Source: Miscanthus floridulus (taxonomy: Eukaryota; Streptophyta; Magnoliopsida; Poales; Poaceae). From it: a stretch of 64,000 nt of DNA. The notes under the pieces are model-generated. The model was not told where the DNA came from and did no database searches. It saw only the letters and a list, made by a program, of their open reading frames with translations. Both the position numbers and the translations under genes were made by a program. Shown piece after piece: positions 32,821-43,752 of the stretch; positions within the stretch are counted from its first letter, which is position 1; each line of letters begins with the position of its first letter. Location of the stretch: NCBI RefSeq assembly GCF_019320115.1, contig NC_089589.1, forward strand, positions 23,751,273 through 23,815,272, written 5' to 3'.

Positions 32821-33480
32821 TTTTTCCAAAAAATGCAAATCTGGATTAAAAATAGCAAAAAAATTAATCTTAGAAGGCAAAAAATGGCTTTCTGTGCTAG
32901 GGCTTACGTCAAACTCGAATGAAAACATAAAAAATAATTTTGAGAACAAATGGATAAAAATAAAAATTTTACCTTGTCGGTCAAAGGAAAACATGCAACA
33001 CGATCAGATGTGACACATAACGCATCCGAAAGGTAAAAGATGCTATGGACGCCGAAACGGATCACACACTAGCTAGGGCTAGATCGTCCGGGTCGCCATG
33101 GACCAAAGAATGCAGTGAGGATCATACTTACATTGTGAGGAGCGGCGAGTATACAGGCAAACCAGCAAAGGATAACCAACACTCTTTTATGGCGAAGAAC
33201 AGTGAAGTTTATGAGCAAACCACCAAAGGATAGCCAATCAGACTTGCGTGATGAAGAACGACAAGTTTCTAGGCAAATTAGCAAAGGAACGAGTTGAAGC
33301 TCTCGCCCGGGAGGGACCTCGTCAGGGTAAGGACGTCGCCAGGTTGCCCTAGGTCAGCCGGCAAGGCTAGGGCGCCATTGGTCGTCGGATCAAGCGATGA
33401 ATAGCAGCATGGGTCGGAAGAGATTAGGGTGAAAGGAGTAATAGATGTAAAAAAGATCAATTGGTTGTTGGATGTACTCA
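32821..33480. other. Stretch with no recognised gene
   Basis: May be CACTA interior. Two short related stretches (AGCAAACCACCAAAGGATAGCCAA near 33215 and GCAAACCAGCAAAGGATAACCAA near 33158) repeat. No domain in any frame. Confidence 0.35.
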
Positions 33481-33865
33481 ATCGGCCATGATCCTCTAAT
33501 ATATATAGAGAGGGGAGATCTTATCCCAGTGGGAAACCTTCCAACATGTTTTTTCCAAGTTTCCCATGAGTCTGCAAGAGTTTGGATTAGAATCCAAAAG
33601 GCCATATCCAAATAGGGTCTTTTATTAGGTCAGTTCAAAGTTTTGACGCTTGTCGAAACTTCCGAATGTCGGAACTTCCGATGCCTGTCGGAATACCCAA
33701 CGTGGGGATGACCCCGGACAGCCGAGCAGGCTTTTTCAGGTTTCTCGGAATTTCTGATGGTTGTCGGCACTTCGGATATGTGTCGGAACTTTCGACAGTA
33801 GAGAGTATCTTCCCGAGGACTCAGACACTAGAGTCTTCTCAAGGACTCCGTATTGGACGTTCCAT
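33481..33865. repeat. LTR-like fragment with TCGGAACTTCCGA motifs
   Basis: Between about 33650 and 33800 the near-palindrome GTCGGAACTTCCGA and degenerate copies occur five or six times. Such motif clusters are seen in some grass LTRs. No ends are visible. Confidence 0.35.
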
Positions 33866-34240
33866 ATAAGTTTCTTTTGACCATCTCGACAAGAGGAAAG
33901 CAATGGTGAGGTCCATTGCACATTTTGACAACTTCACAAAAATGGACAATTTTGGTTGTGAACAGATGCACGCCTTCGAATTCCTCCCACCAGCTAGCAA
34001 CTGGTTACTCTGGCTTTCCTTACCTTTATTTAATTTGTGCAACGGCCCTATCAGCCTCATCAAGGGAATCTTATACTTGGCCATCCTTTCCTCTTTTTTT
34101 TTTCCTAACGGCTTTGCGTACTTGTTGTGTTTCTCAGGGCATCTTCAGTTAGTTGTACTCCTACACCACACAGAAAAAGCAAACGTACAGGTAGCAGTGT
34201 GTCTGCGCTATACAGTCCGCACGGGTATAGGAAAAGCAGA

Positions 34241-34690
34241 TATGACCTGCTTGTATATATTCCTTGCTTGTCGCTGCAACATATCCCTGCGCGGCCTTAA
34301 AGCAACATCCTTCCACGAACTTCTAACGGCGCGGCCTAAAGCAAAAGCACTCAGGATACATTCCTTCCTGGGCGCAGCTAGCGCCATCCCGGCTCTCCTG
34401 ACCCATCGGAAAATGTATTCCTTGCTTGCTTCCAGCTAGATACGATACAATACAAGCGGCCTCTCCCCTCCGTCGTAAGCTGTGTCTGTGTGTATATAGC
34501 AGGCAGGCCTCCGATAGCTGCTTCTTCGCGTCTGGTACGCCCACAATATCGCTTTCATTCATTCATGTCACACACATCACTGCTGCGTGCAGATCAATCC
34601 ATCGGCTCTCTTCTCCGGGCGCACCTCAGCTCTGATCAGAGGCAGCTGCAAGCGAGCGAACTCGTCGATCGTCTTGCTCTGTAACTGTAA
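34241..34690 (+). promoter_or_regulatory. NLR leader-like segment B, upstream promoter and exon
   Basis: Collinear with 43756-44222: same GCGGCCTAAAGCAAAAGCACTC, then TATA-like TGTATATAG (34489-34497), CATTCATTCATGTCACACACATCACTG and a closing CGATCGTCTTGCTCTGTAACT|GTAAGC with a plausible splice donor at 34687. Conservation of a TATA-like box, C/T-rich text and donor in two copies suggests a promoter with a noncoding first exon. No NLR coding region follows in this copy. Confidence 0.45.
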
Positions 34691-34779
34691 GCACCCAACA
34701 TTAATTCAGCACTTCTCCTCGATCTGTTTCTTTTCTTTTATTTCAAATAATGAAATAAAATGACCCTCCCTAGAGGTCG

Positions 34780-35108
34780 CATTGAACCAACTACTGATGA
34801 ATATGCCATTCATATTTGCAGAGTTGCATTGATTGTGCCCATCCGTTGTGATTGAAACCCAACCTTAATTTTTCCATATTTGTTCGGCGATGATACCCCT
34901 CATCGTGGTTCGCAGTTATACAAAAATTGTAAGTTGTCCCCATCTCTGTTCCCTTCAGGTTTCCTTGATTTATCTGTTGATATATATAAATCTTCTCCTC
35001 TACCTTGTGTATGTGTGTGTGTTCTTCGAAGTTTCCTATTGTGTTTGTATTGTGATTCACAAAGAAAAAAAAAATCTAAAATGTATGCATCTTTAATGGA
35101 GTAGCATA
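34780..35108 (+). repeat. NLR leader-like segment B, second part
   Basis: GAGGTCGCATTGAACCAACTACTGATGAATATGCCATTC and TATATAAATCTTCTCCTCTACC match segments A (19950-20090, 21785-21810) and C (44276-44375). It contains the conserved TATATAAA at 34983-34990. Confidence 0.55.
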
Positions 35109-35339
35109 CTCTCTCCATCCTGAAATATTAATTGACCTAAGGTTATCCTGATTAGTCAAACTATCCTAATTTAACAAAGTTTATAATGAAGAGTATTAAC
35201 ATCTACAGTATCAAAGAGGCGGATTATGAAACTGCATTTTGTAATTTACCTAATGATGTTAACTTGGTATTGTAAATGTTAGTGTTCTTCTCTATAAATT
35301 TAGTCAAACTTAGAATGGTCTGATTTAGGAGGCAGGGAC
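35109..35339. mobile_element. Stowaway-like MITE
   Basis: About 230 bp from CTCTCTCCATCCTGAAATATT to TTAGGAGGCAGGGAC, flanked by TA on both sides, with inverted ends like the CTCCCTCCGTCC ends of Stowaway (Tc1/mariner) MITEs. A close relative is at 36655-36894. Confidence 0.55.
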
Positions 35340-35499
35340 TATATATCCATCCTGGTACCCTCCCAGTCTGTTTGGTTGCCTTGTTTGCTACTTGTCCAGC
35401 TATAGCAATGCAGGTGGTCCTATGGTTGCCTCGGAAGGGCCAGCAGACTAGCTCTAGCAATGCACCCAACACCCCTTAGCTTATACTTCATCTGTTGAT

Positions 35500-36300
35500 A
35501 GTTATACAAAAATTGTATGTTGTCCCCTTCTATATCCGGTTCTTGTTTGCTTGATTCATGTGCTTCATCTGTTGACAGTATAATAAGGGATTTTTGTCCA
35601 CAGGACACTAAAAAAAGAGTGGATTTGTGCACAACGCACTGTACTCATTGAATTAGTCACAAACACGTTGCGAAAACATTATTTTGTTTCCATGACACGC
35701 CATGCCCAGTCAAAGGACCATTCTGCCCTTGACACTCTCTTCCCTTCGACTCATTTCCACATTGGACCATGTTGTTATCGCCAAACCTCCACTGCGCCGC
35801 ACTCGTTTCCTCCACCAGAACGAAACTCCTTGGGCAGTGAGACCTCTTGGGAGAGGCGTGCCACTGGTAACTGTTGTGTGGATGCCATGGGCCACCTTCC
35901 CCTCCCGCACCCTGCGCCGCTGCTACAAGCACGTGCATGTGTCAACTGCCTCCCTTCTGTTGGGCTACGCATGGTAAGCACCATGGCCCCCTTCCTGCAT
36001 CCTGCCCCGCCAGCTCTAGACGTTAGCGCTCATGTGGGCCAGCGCCACATGCTCATGCAGTGTACTATACTGGGGTGCCAAGCACGAAAGGTCCACACGC
36101 CCGCATCCATGGTCTTCTCCATGCATGCCCTTCAAATTAGGGCCACCAGTGGAGTTGAATCAGTAACTTCTTGTCAATCCCGGTGGCTCAATGGTGGACA
36201 AATTGCAGTAGACAGCGGTGGTGCTAGAAACTTATAGGAGTCTCTCTTTGGTACAAACAAAAAAAATCCCATTGCACTTCGCCGATGGGCACCTGTCGGC
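35500..36300 (+). repeat. NLR leader-like segment B, third part
   Basis: 35500-35770 matches 20058-20325 of segment A, and 36190-36290 matches 21411-21500. Between them, 35771-36189 takes the place of the CACTA-derived insert in A. That middle part is C-rich with overlapping short frames on both strands; no domain is recognised. Confidence 0.6.
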
Positions 36301-36529
36301 CCCTCGGGGTCACCGGGCGGTGGCACCACCACTGGCAGTAGCAAACCATTTCACCCTCGATTGGAATCGAGAGTTCTTGCTGATGTATTACTGCTCAGCA
36401 GCAAAGGAGAGATCATAGCCATTTTATTCTTCGCTGTGTTGGAGACATAAAACACAAAATCATGGTGTCCAGCGGACAAAATCGATGAATCAAGTGTGCT
36501 ACGCACAAATCAGCCTTGTGTTAACAAAA

Positions 36530-36654
36530 ATCCCTATATATAAACATTCTCCTCTTCCTTGTGGTTGTGTGTTTTTTTGAAAGATCCGTGTGTTTGTATT
36601 ATCATTCACAAAGACAAAAACAGTTTCTAAAAATGTATACATCACTAATACCAT
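36530..36654 (+). promoter_or_regulatory. NLR leader-like segment B, repeated TATA region
   Basis: CCCTATATATAAACATTCTCCTCTTCCTTGTGG matches the TATA region of segment A at 21783-21812. It is a second copy of this region within B, the first being at 34983. Confidence 0.45.
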
Positions 36655-36894
36655 AATTTTTTTTGTCCTGAAATATATGGATCTAAAGTTGTCCTAATTA
36701 GTCAAACTATCCTAATTTAACTAAGTTTATATTGAAGAGTATTAACATCAACAGTACAATATGAAAGAGGCGAATTACATATGAAACTAGATTTCGTAAC
36801 TTATCTAATGCTGTTAACCTAGTATTGTAAGTACTTTTATTCTTTTATGTAAATTTTGTCAAACTTAGAATGGTCTGATTTAGGAGGGAGGGAG
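36655..36894. mobile_element. Stowaway-like MITE, second copy
   Basis: TGTCCTGAAATATATGG to TTAGGAGGGAGGGAG with TA at 36895-36896. Interior is closely similar to 35109-35339. The left terminus is degenerate (T-run), so its start is approximate. Confidence 0.5.
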
Positions 36895-37009
36895 TATATA
36901 TACGATACTTTTGGGCAAGCTAAGACACCATATTGAACACAGGAGGCTTCGACCATCAATATCCATGATTGTTTGCATGTCAAAATTAGATTTGGTAATA
37001 CTCCCTCCA

Positions 37010-37074
37010 TTAAGGTCTCGAGAACACCTAACAGGGGGTGAATTGGGTGTCTAATTTTAAACTTAAATCCTACA
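37010..37074. mobile_element. Copia LTR fragment, left of the LINE
   Basis: AAGGTCTCGAGAACACCTAACAGGGGGTGAATTGG is an LTR-start-like text. It continues at 40380 after the LINE; the last 19 bases are the LINE target duplication. Confidence 0.45.
37056..37074. repeat. LINE target-site duplication, copy 1
   Basis: TTTAAACTTAAATCCTACA, repeated exactly at 40361-40379, brackets the LINE. Confidence 0.93.
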
Positions 37075-37141
37075 ACAACAACAAAGCCTTTAAGTCCCAA
37101 ACAAGTTGGGGTAGGCTAGAGTTGAAACCCAGCAGAAGCAA

Positions 37142-37840
37142 TCAAGGTTCAGGCACGTGAATAGCTGTCTTCCAAGCACTCCTATCTAGGGCTAAGTCTT
37201 TGGGTATATTCCATCTTTTCAAGTCTCCTTTTATTGCCTCTACCCAAGTCAACTTCAGTCTTCCTCTGCCTCTCTTCACGTTACTATCCTGGCTTAGGAT
37301 TCCACTACGCACTGGTGCCTCTGGAGGTCTCCGTTGGACATGTCCAAACCATCTCAACCGGTGTTGGACAAGCTTTTCTTCAATTGGTGCTACCCCTAAT
37401 CTATCACGTATATCATCGTTCCGAACACGATCCCTTCTTGTATGACTGCAAATCCAACGCAACATACGCATTTCCGCGACACTTATCTGTTGAACATGTC
37501 ATCTTTTCGTAGGCCAACATTCTGCACCATACAACATAGCCGGTCTAATCGCCGTCCTATAAAACTTGCCTTTTAGCTTCTGTGGTACCCTTTTAGTCAC
37601 ATAGGACACCAGATGCTTGCCGCCACTTCATCCACCCTGCTTTGATTCTATGGCTAACATCTTCATCAATATCCCCGTCTCTCTGTAGCATTGATCCTAA
37701 ATATCGAAAGGTATCCTTCCTAGACACTACTTGACCTTCCAAACTAATATCTTCCTCCTCCCGAATAGTAGTGCCGAAGTCACATCTCATATACTCAGTT
37801 TTAGTTCTACTGAGTCTAAAACCTTTGGACTCCAAAGTCT
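37142..37840 (-). pseudogene. RTE LINE ORF, C-terminal part
   Basis: Contains [26 protein letters not shown] and, after a one-base shift near 37595, RMLRWICSHTRRDRVRND and HRLRWFGHVQRR, the usual end of RTE proteins. The shift adds one base after GVLCD, and an additional TGA lies shortly downstream near 37505. The frame ends near 37142. Confidence 0.8.
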
Positions 37841-39251
37841 CCCGCCATAACTCCAGTTTCTAACTCACTCCTGTTAGGCTTTCATCAACTAGCACTACAT
37901 CGTCCGCGAAAAGCATACACCAAGGGATGTCCCCTTGTATGTCCCTTGTGACCTCATCCATCACTAAGGCAAACAAATAAGGGCTCAAAGCTGACCCTTG
38001 ATGTAGTCCTATCCTAATCGGGAAGTCATCCGTGTCTCCATCAATTGTTCGAACTCTAGTCACAACATTATTGTACATGTCCTTAATGAGCCCGACGTAC
38101 TTCGTTGGGACTTTATATTTGTCCAAAGCCCACCACATGACATTCCTTGGTATTTTATCATAAGCCTTCTCCAAGTCAATAAAAACCATGTGTAGGTCCT
38201 TCTTCTTCTCCCTATACCGCTCCATAACTTGTCTAATTAAGAAAATGGCTTCCATGGTTGACCTTCCGGGCATGAAACCAAATTGGTTCATAGAGACCCG
38301 CGTTATTGCTCTCAAGCGATGCTCGATAACTCTCTCCCATAGCTTCATAGTATGACTCATCAACTTAATTCCCCGGTAATTAGTACAACTTTGAATATCC
38401 CCTTTATTCTTGTAGATCGGTACCAATATACTTCTCCTCCACTCATCAGGCATCTTGTTCGATCGAAAAATATGGTTGAACAGCTTGGTTAGCCATACTA
38501 TAGCTATGTCCCCGAGGCATCTCCACACCTCGATTGGGATACCATCCGGTCCCATCGCCTTACCTCCTTTCATCCTTTTCAACGCCTCGCTGACCTCAGA
38601 TTCTTGGATTCTCCGCACAAAACACCTATTGGTGTCATCAAAAGAGTCATCCAACTGAAAGGTTGTGTCCGTATTCTCACCATTGAACAATTTGTCAAAA
38701 TACTCTTGCCATCGATGTCGGATCTCATCCTCCTTCACCAAGAGATGCTCCCTTTCATCCTTAATACACTTAACTTGGTTGAAGTCCCTTGTCTTTCTCT
38801 CACGAACCCTAGCCATCCTATAAATGTCCTTCTCTCCTTCCTTCGTACTCAAACATTGGTAAAGATCCTCATATGCTCTACCATTTGCCACACTTACAGC
38901 TCACTTTGCAGTCTTCTTTGCCACCTTGTACTTCTCTATGTTGTCCACACTCCTGTCATGGTACAAGCGTCTATAGCACTCTTTCTTCTCCTTAATAGCC
39001 CTTTGGACTTCCTCGTTCCACCACCAAGTATCTTTAGCCTCGCCTCCACTTCCTTTGGTTACTCCACAAACCTCTGAGGCCACCTTCCGAATGTTGGTTG
39101 CCATCTTCTCCCACATGTTGTTTATGTCCTCTTCTTCCTTCCAAGAGCCCTCTTTGATAACCATTTCCCTAAATACCTCTGACGTCTCCCATTTCAGTTT
39201 CCACCACTTTGTTCTTTCAATCTTAGCTTGTTTATCCCTACGGGCACGCAC
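37841..39251 (-). pseudogene. RTE LINE ORF, reverse transcriptase part
   Basis: Reverse transcriptase blocks are clear: GPDGIPIEVWRCLG, ILVPIYKNKGD, NYRGIKLMSHTMKLWERV, FIDLEKAYD, LHQGSALSPYLFALVMD and the catalytic FADDVVL near 37900. Stops at about 37860 (TAG) and 38900 (TGA) break the frame, both in phase with the flanking parts. Confidence 0.9.
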
Positions 39252-40352
39252 CTAAAAACGAAAGTCTGCCACCAAAAGCTTATGTTGAGAAACAACACAC
39301 TCCCCTGGTATCACCTTGCAACCCAAGCATGCTCATTTGTCCTTTCTTCTTGTGAGGACAAAGTCAATCTGGCTAGAGTGTTGTCCGCTACTGAAGGTCA
39401 CTAGATGAGATTCTCTCTTTCTAAAGAAAGTGTTGGCTATCATCAGGTCAAAAGCTACCGCAAAGTCCAGAACTTCCTCCCCCTGCTGATTCCTACTACC
39501 ATACCCAAAACCTCCATGAACTGCCTCGAAACCTGCGCTTGTAGTACATACATGCCCATTAAGATCTCCTCCTATAAAAAGCTTCTCACTACTGGGTACA
39601 GCTCTAATCAGGCCATCTAAGTCTTCCCAGAACTGTCTCTTAGCACTCTCGTCGAGGCCTACTTGGGGGGCATACGCACTAATTACGTTCAAGACCATAT
39701 CACCATTGACAAGCTTGACTAAGATAACCCTATCTCCTTGCCTTCTCACTCCCACCACACTATTCTTGAGGCTCTTATCAATCAAAACTCCTACTCTATT
39801 TCTATTCGCAACTGTCCCTGTGTACCAAAGCTTAAAACCAGTATTGTCCACCTCCTTCGCCTTCTGACCCTTCCATTTAGTCTCTTGAACGCATAATATA
39901 TTTACACGCCTCCTAGTCGCGGTGTCAACTAATTCTCTTAACTTACCTGTAAGCGACCCTACATTCCAACTGCCTAAATGGATCCTAGTTGGTTCGACTA
40001 GCTTCCTTACCCTTCGCACCCGTCGAATCAGATGTGAAGACCCTTGCTCATTTTTCACTACACCCGGGCGCCGATGTAGCGCGCCACTAAGGATGTGACG
40101 ACCCGATCCTTGATCACTTGACACCGTGCCCAGATCGCGACACGGCGCGTCACGGGGGTGACGACCCGGCCCTTGCTCATTTAACACCATACCCGGGTTC
40201 CGATATGGCGCGTCGCTAAGAGGGTTACGCCCCAACGATTTTCTTTCAGGTTTCATCTCCATTAGAATGGCTAGATTTAACGTTGGCTCGCCACGCCTAA
40301 CACAACCCTCCTCCTTTACCAGGGCTTGGGACCTGCTATGTTGAGACAACAT
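39252..40352 (-). pseudogene. RTE LINE ORF, endonuclease part
   Basis: Reads from an N-terminal basic region into an exonuclease-endonuclease-phosphatase fold: GSWNVGSLTGK, CVQETKW, NVISAYAPQ, FIGGDLNGHV and SQIDFVLTRR, which hold the catalytic Glu, Asp, Asn and His-type residues of LINE endonucleases. It ends at TGA 39333-39335, followed by another stop near 39252 before the reverse transcriptase. The first codons near 40352 may lie beyond the true start. Confidence 0.88.
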
Positions 40353-40379
40353 AGGCGGAGTTTAAACTTAAATCCTACA

Positions 40380-40535
40380 GCTTAATTTAAATTAACACAA
40401 GAAAAACCAAGCCACTTTAGCATGATGTGCATTTATGGTTTTTCTAGTTTGCTCTAACTAACCATTCCCACAAATAGTTTTGCAACCTAGAGCCAATTCT
40501 ATGAACTAGTCTAAACCTAAATCCAATCCTACCAC
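40380..40535. mobile_element. Copia LTR fragment, right of the LINE
   Basis: GCTTAATTTAAATTAACACAAGAAAAACC continues the sequence interrupted at 37074. Its right end is not defined. Confidence 0.4.
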
Positions 40536-41488
40536 CTGCTAGGCTCCAGCAATGCAGGCCAGGCCTATTTGGTTGCCTAGGAAGGGCATATAGATTGGGT
40601 CCAACAATGCACCCAACACCCCTAAGCCTGTTTTACAAGAAACGACCTCTATAGTCATTTCCATGGAGCCCGATTTGACTAGCACATGTCTCACCTCAAG
40701 GCCATCTTTCCCTGTCACCTCACCTCTAGTCCCTTAGTCCCCGTTTGGTACCCCGCCATTGAGCACCAGCCGGAGAGCACGACAAGGACCGACCACCTGC
40801 CAAAGAGGAGAGGAGCGCCAAGAACCCAGGCCGAGCACCACGTTGGAACCCTCCATAGAGGAGGGCGAGCTCAACATCATGGTCAGAAGCATTGGCCTTA
40901 AAACTTGAGGACATCATGGTCGGAGGCGGTCGACAGCACCCGTTGGCTCGGCACTCATGCTAGCTCTACACAAGGTGCCTTGGCCCCTACCTACGATTAT
41001 ATCACCACCATTGCACCCACGATACTCTATCCTCATGCTCAACTGCTTCTTCCTACTTTGGCCTGAGTGTGGGAATGGCGTAGGTGCCCTCCTGTGAGGG
41101 GGTAGAGGAGCAAGCTGGCAGTAGAGATGGTTTGGCATGTGGCTGACCACCTGTTCGATAGAATGTCTCAAAGAGGTAACTTACTAGCACAAAGATGGGT
41201 GACTAAATACAAGGCAAACTAGACATCCAGTCACACCATTTCTTGTGCATGCTAAGCTAACCAATGAACCCTAGGCTTAGGTGGCTAGCCGAGCCAGGTC
41301 TTAAACACGAATCAAACACAAATACTCTCCCTGTCATGGTGTTTGACTTGCGATAGAAAGCTCCCAGCTAACCTAAGGCTATCCCTAGAATTATGAAGTT
41401 TCACCACCGCCACCTGGCTCTTCTAGTTGCCTTGACCCTGTATACACTATGCATCTTCTCCAAACTAGGGAGGTGTCCTCGTCCTTTG
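40536..41488. other. Stretch with no recognised gene
   Basis: 40540-40625 (CAATGCAGGCCAGGCC...GCACCCAACACCCC) is similar to 35400-35480, so it is a dispersed repeat. Otherwise short overlapping frames only, none with a domain. Confidence 0.4.
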
Positions 41489-41496
41489 CACATAGA

Positions 41497-41716
41497 CAAG
41501 GGCAGATTCATGGTGGGGCTAGGTGGGCTGCAGCCCCTCCCCCCCCCCCCCCCCCCGGGGGCCACAAATACAAGGAGGATATCGGCCCAACTCGCTCTCA
41601 ATTCAGCCCAAAATCCCTACGAAAGCCCAACTCAAAGCCTTTTCCTGTTATTTAGGCCCCCGCCCCCCCCCCCCGTGCCCCCCCCCCCCCCCGGGCTGAT
41701 TTTGGATCCGCCCCTG
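41497..41716. mobile_element. hAT-like MITE with long C runs
   Basis: 220 bp, left end CAAGGGCAGATTCATG, right end inverse CAGGGGCGGATCCAAA, flanked by 8-mers CACATAGA (41489-41496) and CACACAGA (41717-41724) with one mismatch. The 8-bp duplication and CAGGGGCGGA-like end fit hAT. C homopolymers at about 41537-41556 and 41660-41692 dominate the inside and may contain length errors. Confidence 0.75.
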
Positions 41717-41724
41717 CACACAGA

Positions 41725-43254
41725 TACGCCAGCACTCCACACCAAGAATGGATGATCACCGTCTCGAAGATGTTCAAACTAAAGGGTACTAAGATACACA
41801 CAAGCAAGTGAAAGGCAAGTTCATATGCATAGCCCATTGGCAATAACCACCGAAAAAGTTCGTCAAATTTCATGTAAACACTGGAATGATTTACTGCCTT
41901 CAAAAGATCCATCACAAGATCATACGGTGTTACTAGCTATTGAACTACTCGTTTACTTTTTCCAATTGTTGGACGATACGTTGTTTGATTTTTTTAATTA
42001 ATATCGCCGGGTCATCTAGTGCTTGCAAACACCTTTAGTCACTCCACTGGACCACACCGGATGATCCGCCAACTTCAGGGTTCATTTCGTTGGGTGGTTC
42101 AATGATCTCTGCCTACCAGGGCTACACAGTGGCTAGGTCTCTGGTCATCATCGAATGATCCATGCTTCTGCCTTTCCACTGGATCGTCCGATACTCAAGC
42201 AAGGAATTTTTTCGTAGGCACTTCAATCTTCAATTGTCAGGTGCATATATTTCTCCCACCGCCAGACTGTCCAACATGTGCTTCTTCAGCGCACCAAGTA
42301 CTTTTTGCCCCATTTCATTGCCGGTTTTCACGCCAATTTCTTTTCTTCCACACCTAGGACCTATTTTTCAGTTATCTAACATATATTTGACATATATATT
42401 AGTCATTGGCTTGCATTGTCATCTAAATCACCAAAACTCAAAGATACGATAATGGGCACATTATCCTTACAATGTCCCCATTTTTTGTGATTGATGACAA
42501 CACAAGCAAACCAAGCATAATTAAATGTTTAGTCGCGGAGTCCATAGAAATGACCATATTTTGACCTAGCAACGCATTGTCAATTGTCATTGCGTTGCAT
42601 TGCACCCCGGACCGGACTCCGGACAATAAAATACTATGGTCGATCGATGCCGTTCTTTGTCGTACAGTCGCACGGCGACGGCCGACGGACCCGTTCAACC
42701 ACCAAATCTGTCAGGCCCGGCTGTTCGGGCGTATCGTCAAAAGAGAACGGATTTGCTTTCTATTGCACGGCCTTGCATTGCATCTGTCATACCAGTCGGA
42801 GGCACTAGTCCATATACTCATTTTTTAATACACTATAAATTTCTCATTTTATAAACAAATAAAATAAAAAACTCTAAAATTCTCTATATCTCTAAACAAT
42901 GAAGTGTGCTATGCATGCTACAAATAAACGGTGAATACTAGTTTTTAATAGCTACTTTAACCTTCCTTCATGTAAATATGCAAGCTTGAAGTGATTTTGA
43001 GCTCAAATTACTTATAAATGAAAAAAAAACCACAATAAAGAACCATATATATATAGTGAACAAAATGAGATAAGACAATGGTGAAAAATGAGAGTATGAG
43101 ATTGGTAACCTTTACAACTGAAGAATCGACGGAGGAATCGAAGAAATCGACGGAGGAATCGAAGAATGGATGGAGGAGGGAGGAAGAACACTAGTGCAGT
43201 GAGCTTCAAAATGTGCTGAGCTCGGGCTCGAGGAGGAAGAAGGGATACGGCCGA
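41725..43254. other. Stretch with no recognised gene
   Basis: 42000-42170 (GGACCACACCGGATGATCCGCC and similar) looks like LTR text. 42850-43250 is AT-rich and may be the interior of the CACTA whose end is at 43582. Frames here are short and without domains. Confidence 0.35.
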
Positions 43255-43261
43255 TATATAA

Positions 43262-43582
43262 AGGGGGGACATTTAGTCCCGGTTGGTGGCTCCAACCGGG
43301 ACTAAAGGTCCCTCCCAACGGCTCCTGCGGTGGCAGAGACCTTTAGTCCCGGTTGGATCCACCAACCGGGAGTAAAAGTCTACCTTTAGTCCCGGTTGGT
43401 GGCTCCAACCAGGACTAAAGGTCCCTGCCACCTCTGTCTGGCGCAGTAGCCGTTGGGAGGGACCTTTAGTCCAGGTTGGAGCCACCAACCGGGACTAAAG
43501 GTATCTCTAGTCCCGAGCGCAAAAAATGCCTGGGACTAGAGTCCATTTTGGTCGAGGATCAAAGGTCTGTTTTCTACTAGTG
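43262..43582. mobile_element. CACTA right terminus with long hairpin
   Basis: Ends CTACTAGTG (inverse CACTAGTAGAAAACAG). Just inside, TTTAGTCCCGGTTGG and its inverse CCAACCGGGACTAAA alternate many times. 43270-43380 is largely complementary to 43381-43501, giving a hairpin of about 110-bp arms. TTTAGTCCCGGTT repeats are typical of one grass CACTA group. The left terminus was not found. Confidence 0.8.
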
Positions 43583-43584
43583 TT

Positions 43585-43752
43585 GCCAATGCCGCCGCCG
43601 CCGATGATGCCCTGTCCCAGGGAGAATGGCAGCTCCTCCACGCGAGCATCGGCGTGTCGGCGATGCACATGCAGCTGCTCCCGGGGGACTTCGTCCTCAT
43701 GTTCGACCGCACCGACACGGGCCCCTCCAACATCTCGCTGGCAGCACACGAC
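43585..43752 (+). pseudogene. Glyoxal/galactose oxidase-like gene fragment
   Basis: A 56-codon stretch reads GEWQLLHASIGVSAMHMQL then LPGDFVLMFDRTDTGPSN. This is the N-terminal beginning of plant glyoxal oxidase-like copper-radical proteins, which oxidise aldehydes to acids with release of H2O2 at the cell wall. It has no start or signal peptide, begins three bases after a CACTA end and passes at 43753 into NLR-leader-like sequence, where the frame runs on without homology to a TAA at 43858-43860. Codons are GC-rich like grass first exons, so it came from a real exon. Confidence 0.7.

Larger units (their letters stand above)
37075..40360 (-). mobile_element. Near full-length RTE-clade LINE
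   Basis: About 3.29 kb between perfect 19-bp target duplications. The 3' end on the sense strand finishes with AAAGGCTTTGTTGTTG and a short TTG tail, as in plant RTE elements. The single ORF encodes an AP-type endonuclease followed by reverse transcriptase, with no gag-like first ORF. It inserted into an LTR fragment. Stops and one frameshift disable it, while the intact long duplication suggests a moderate age. Confidence 0.92.
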
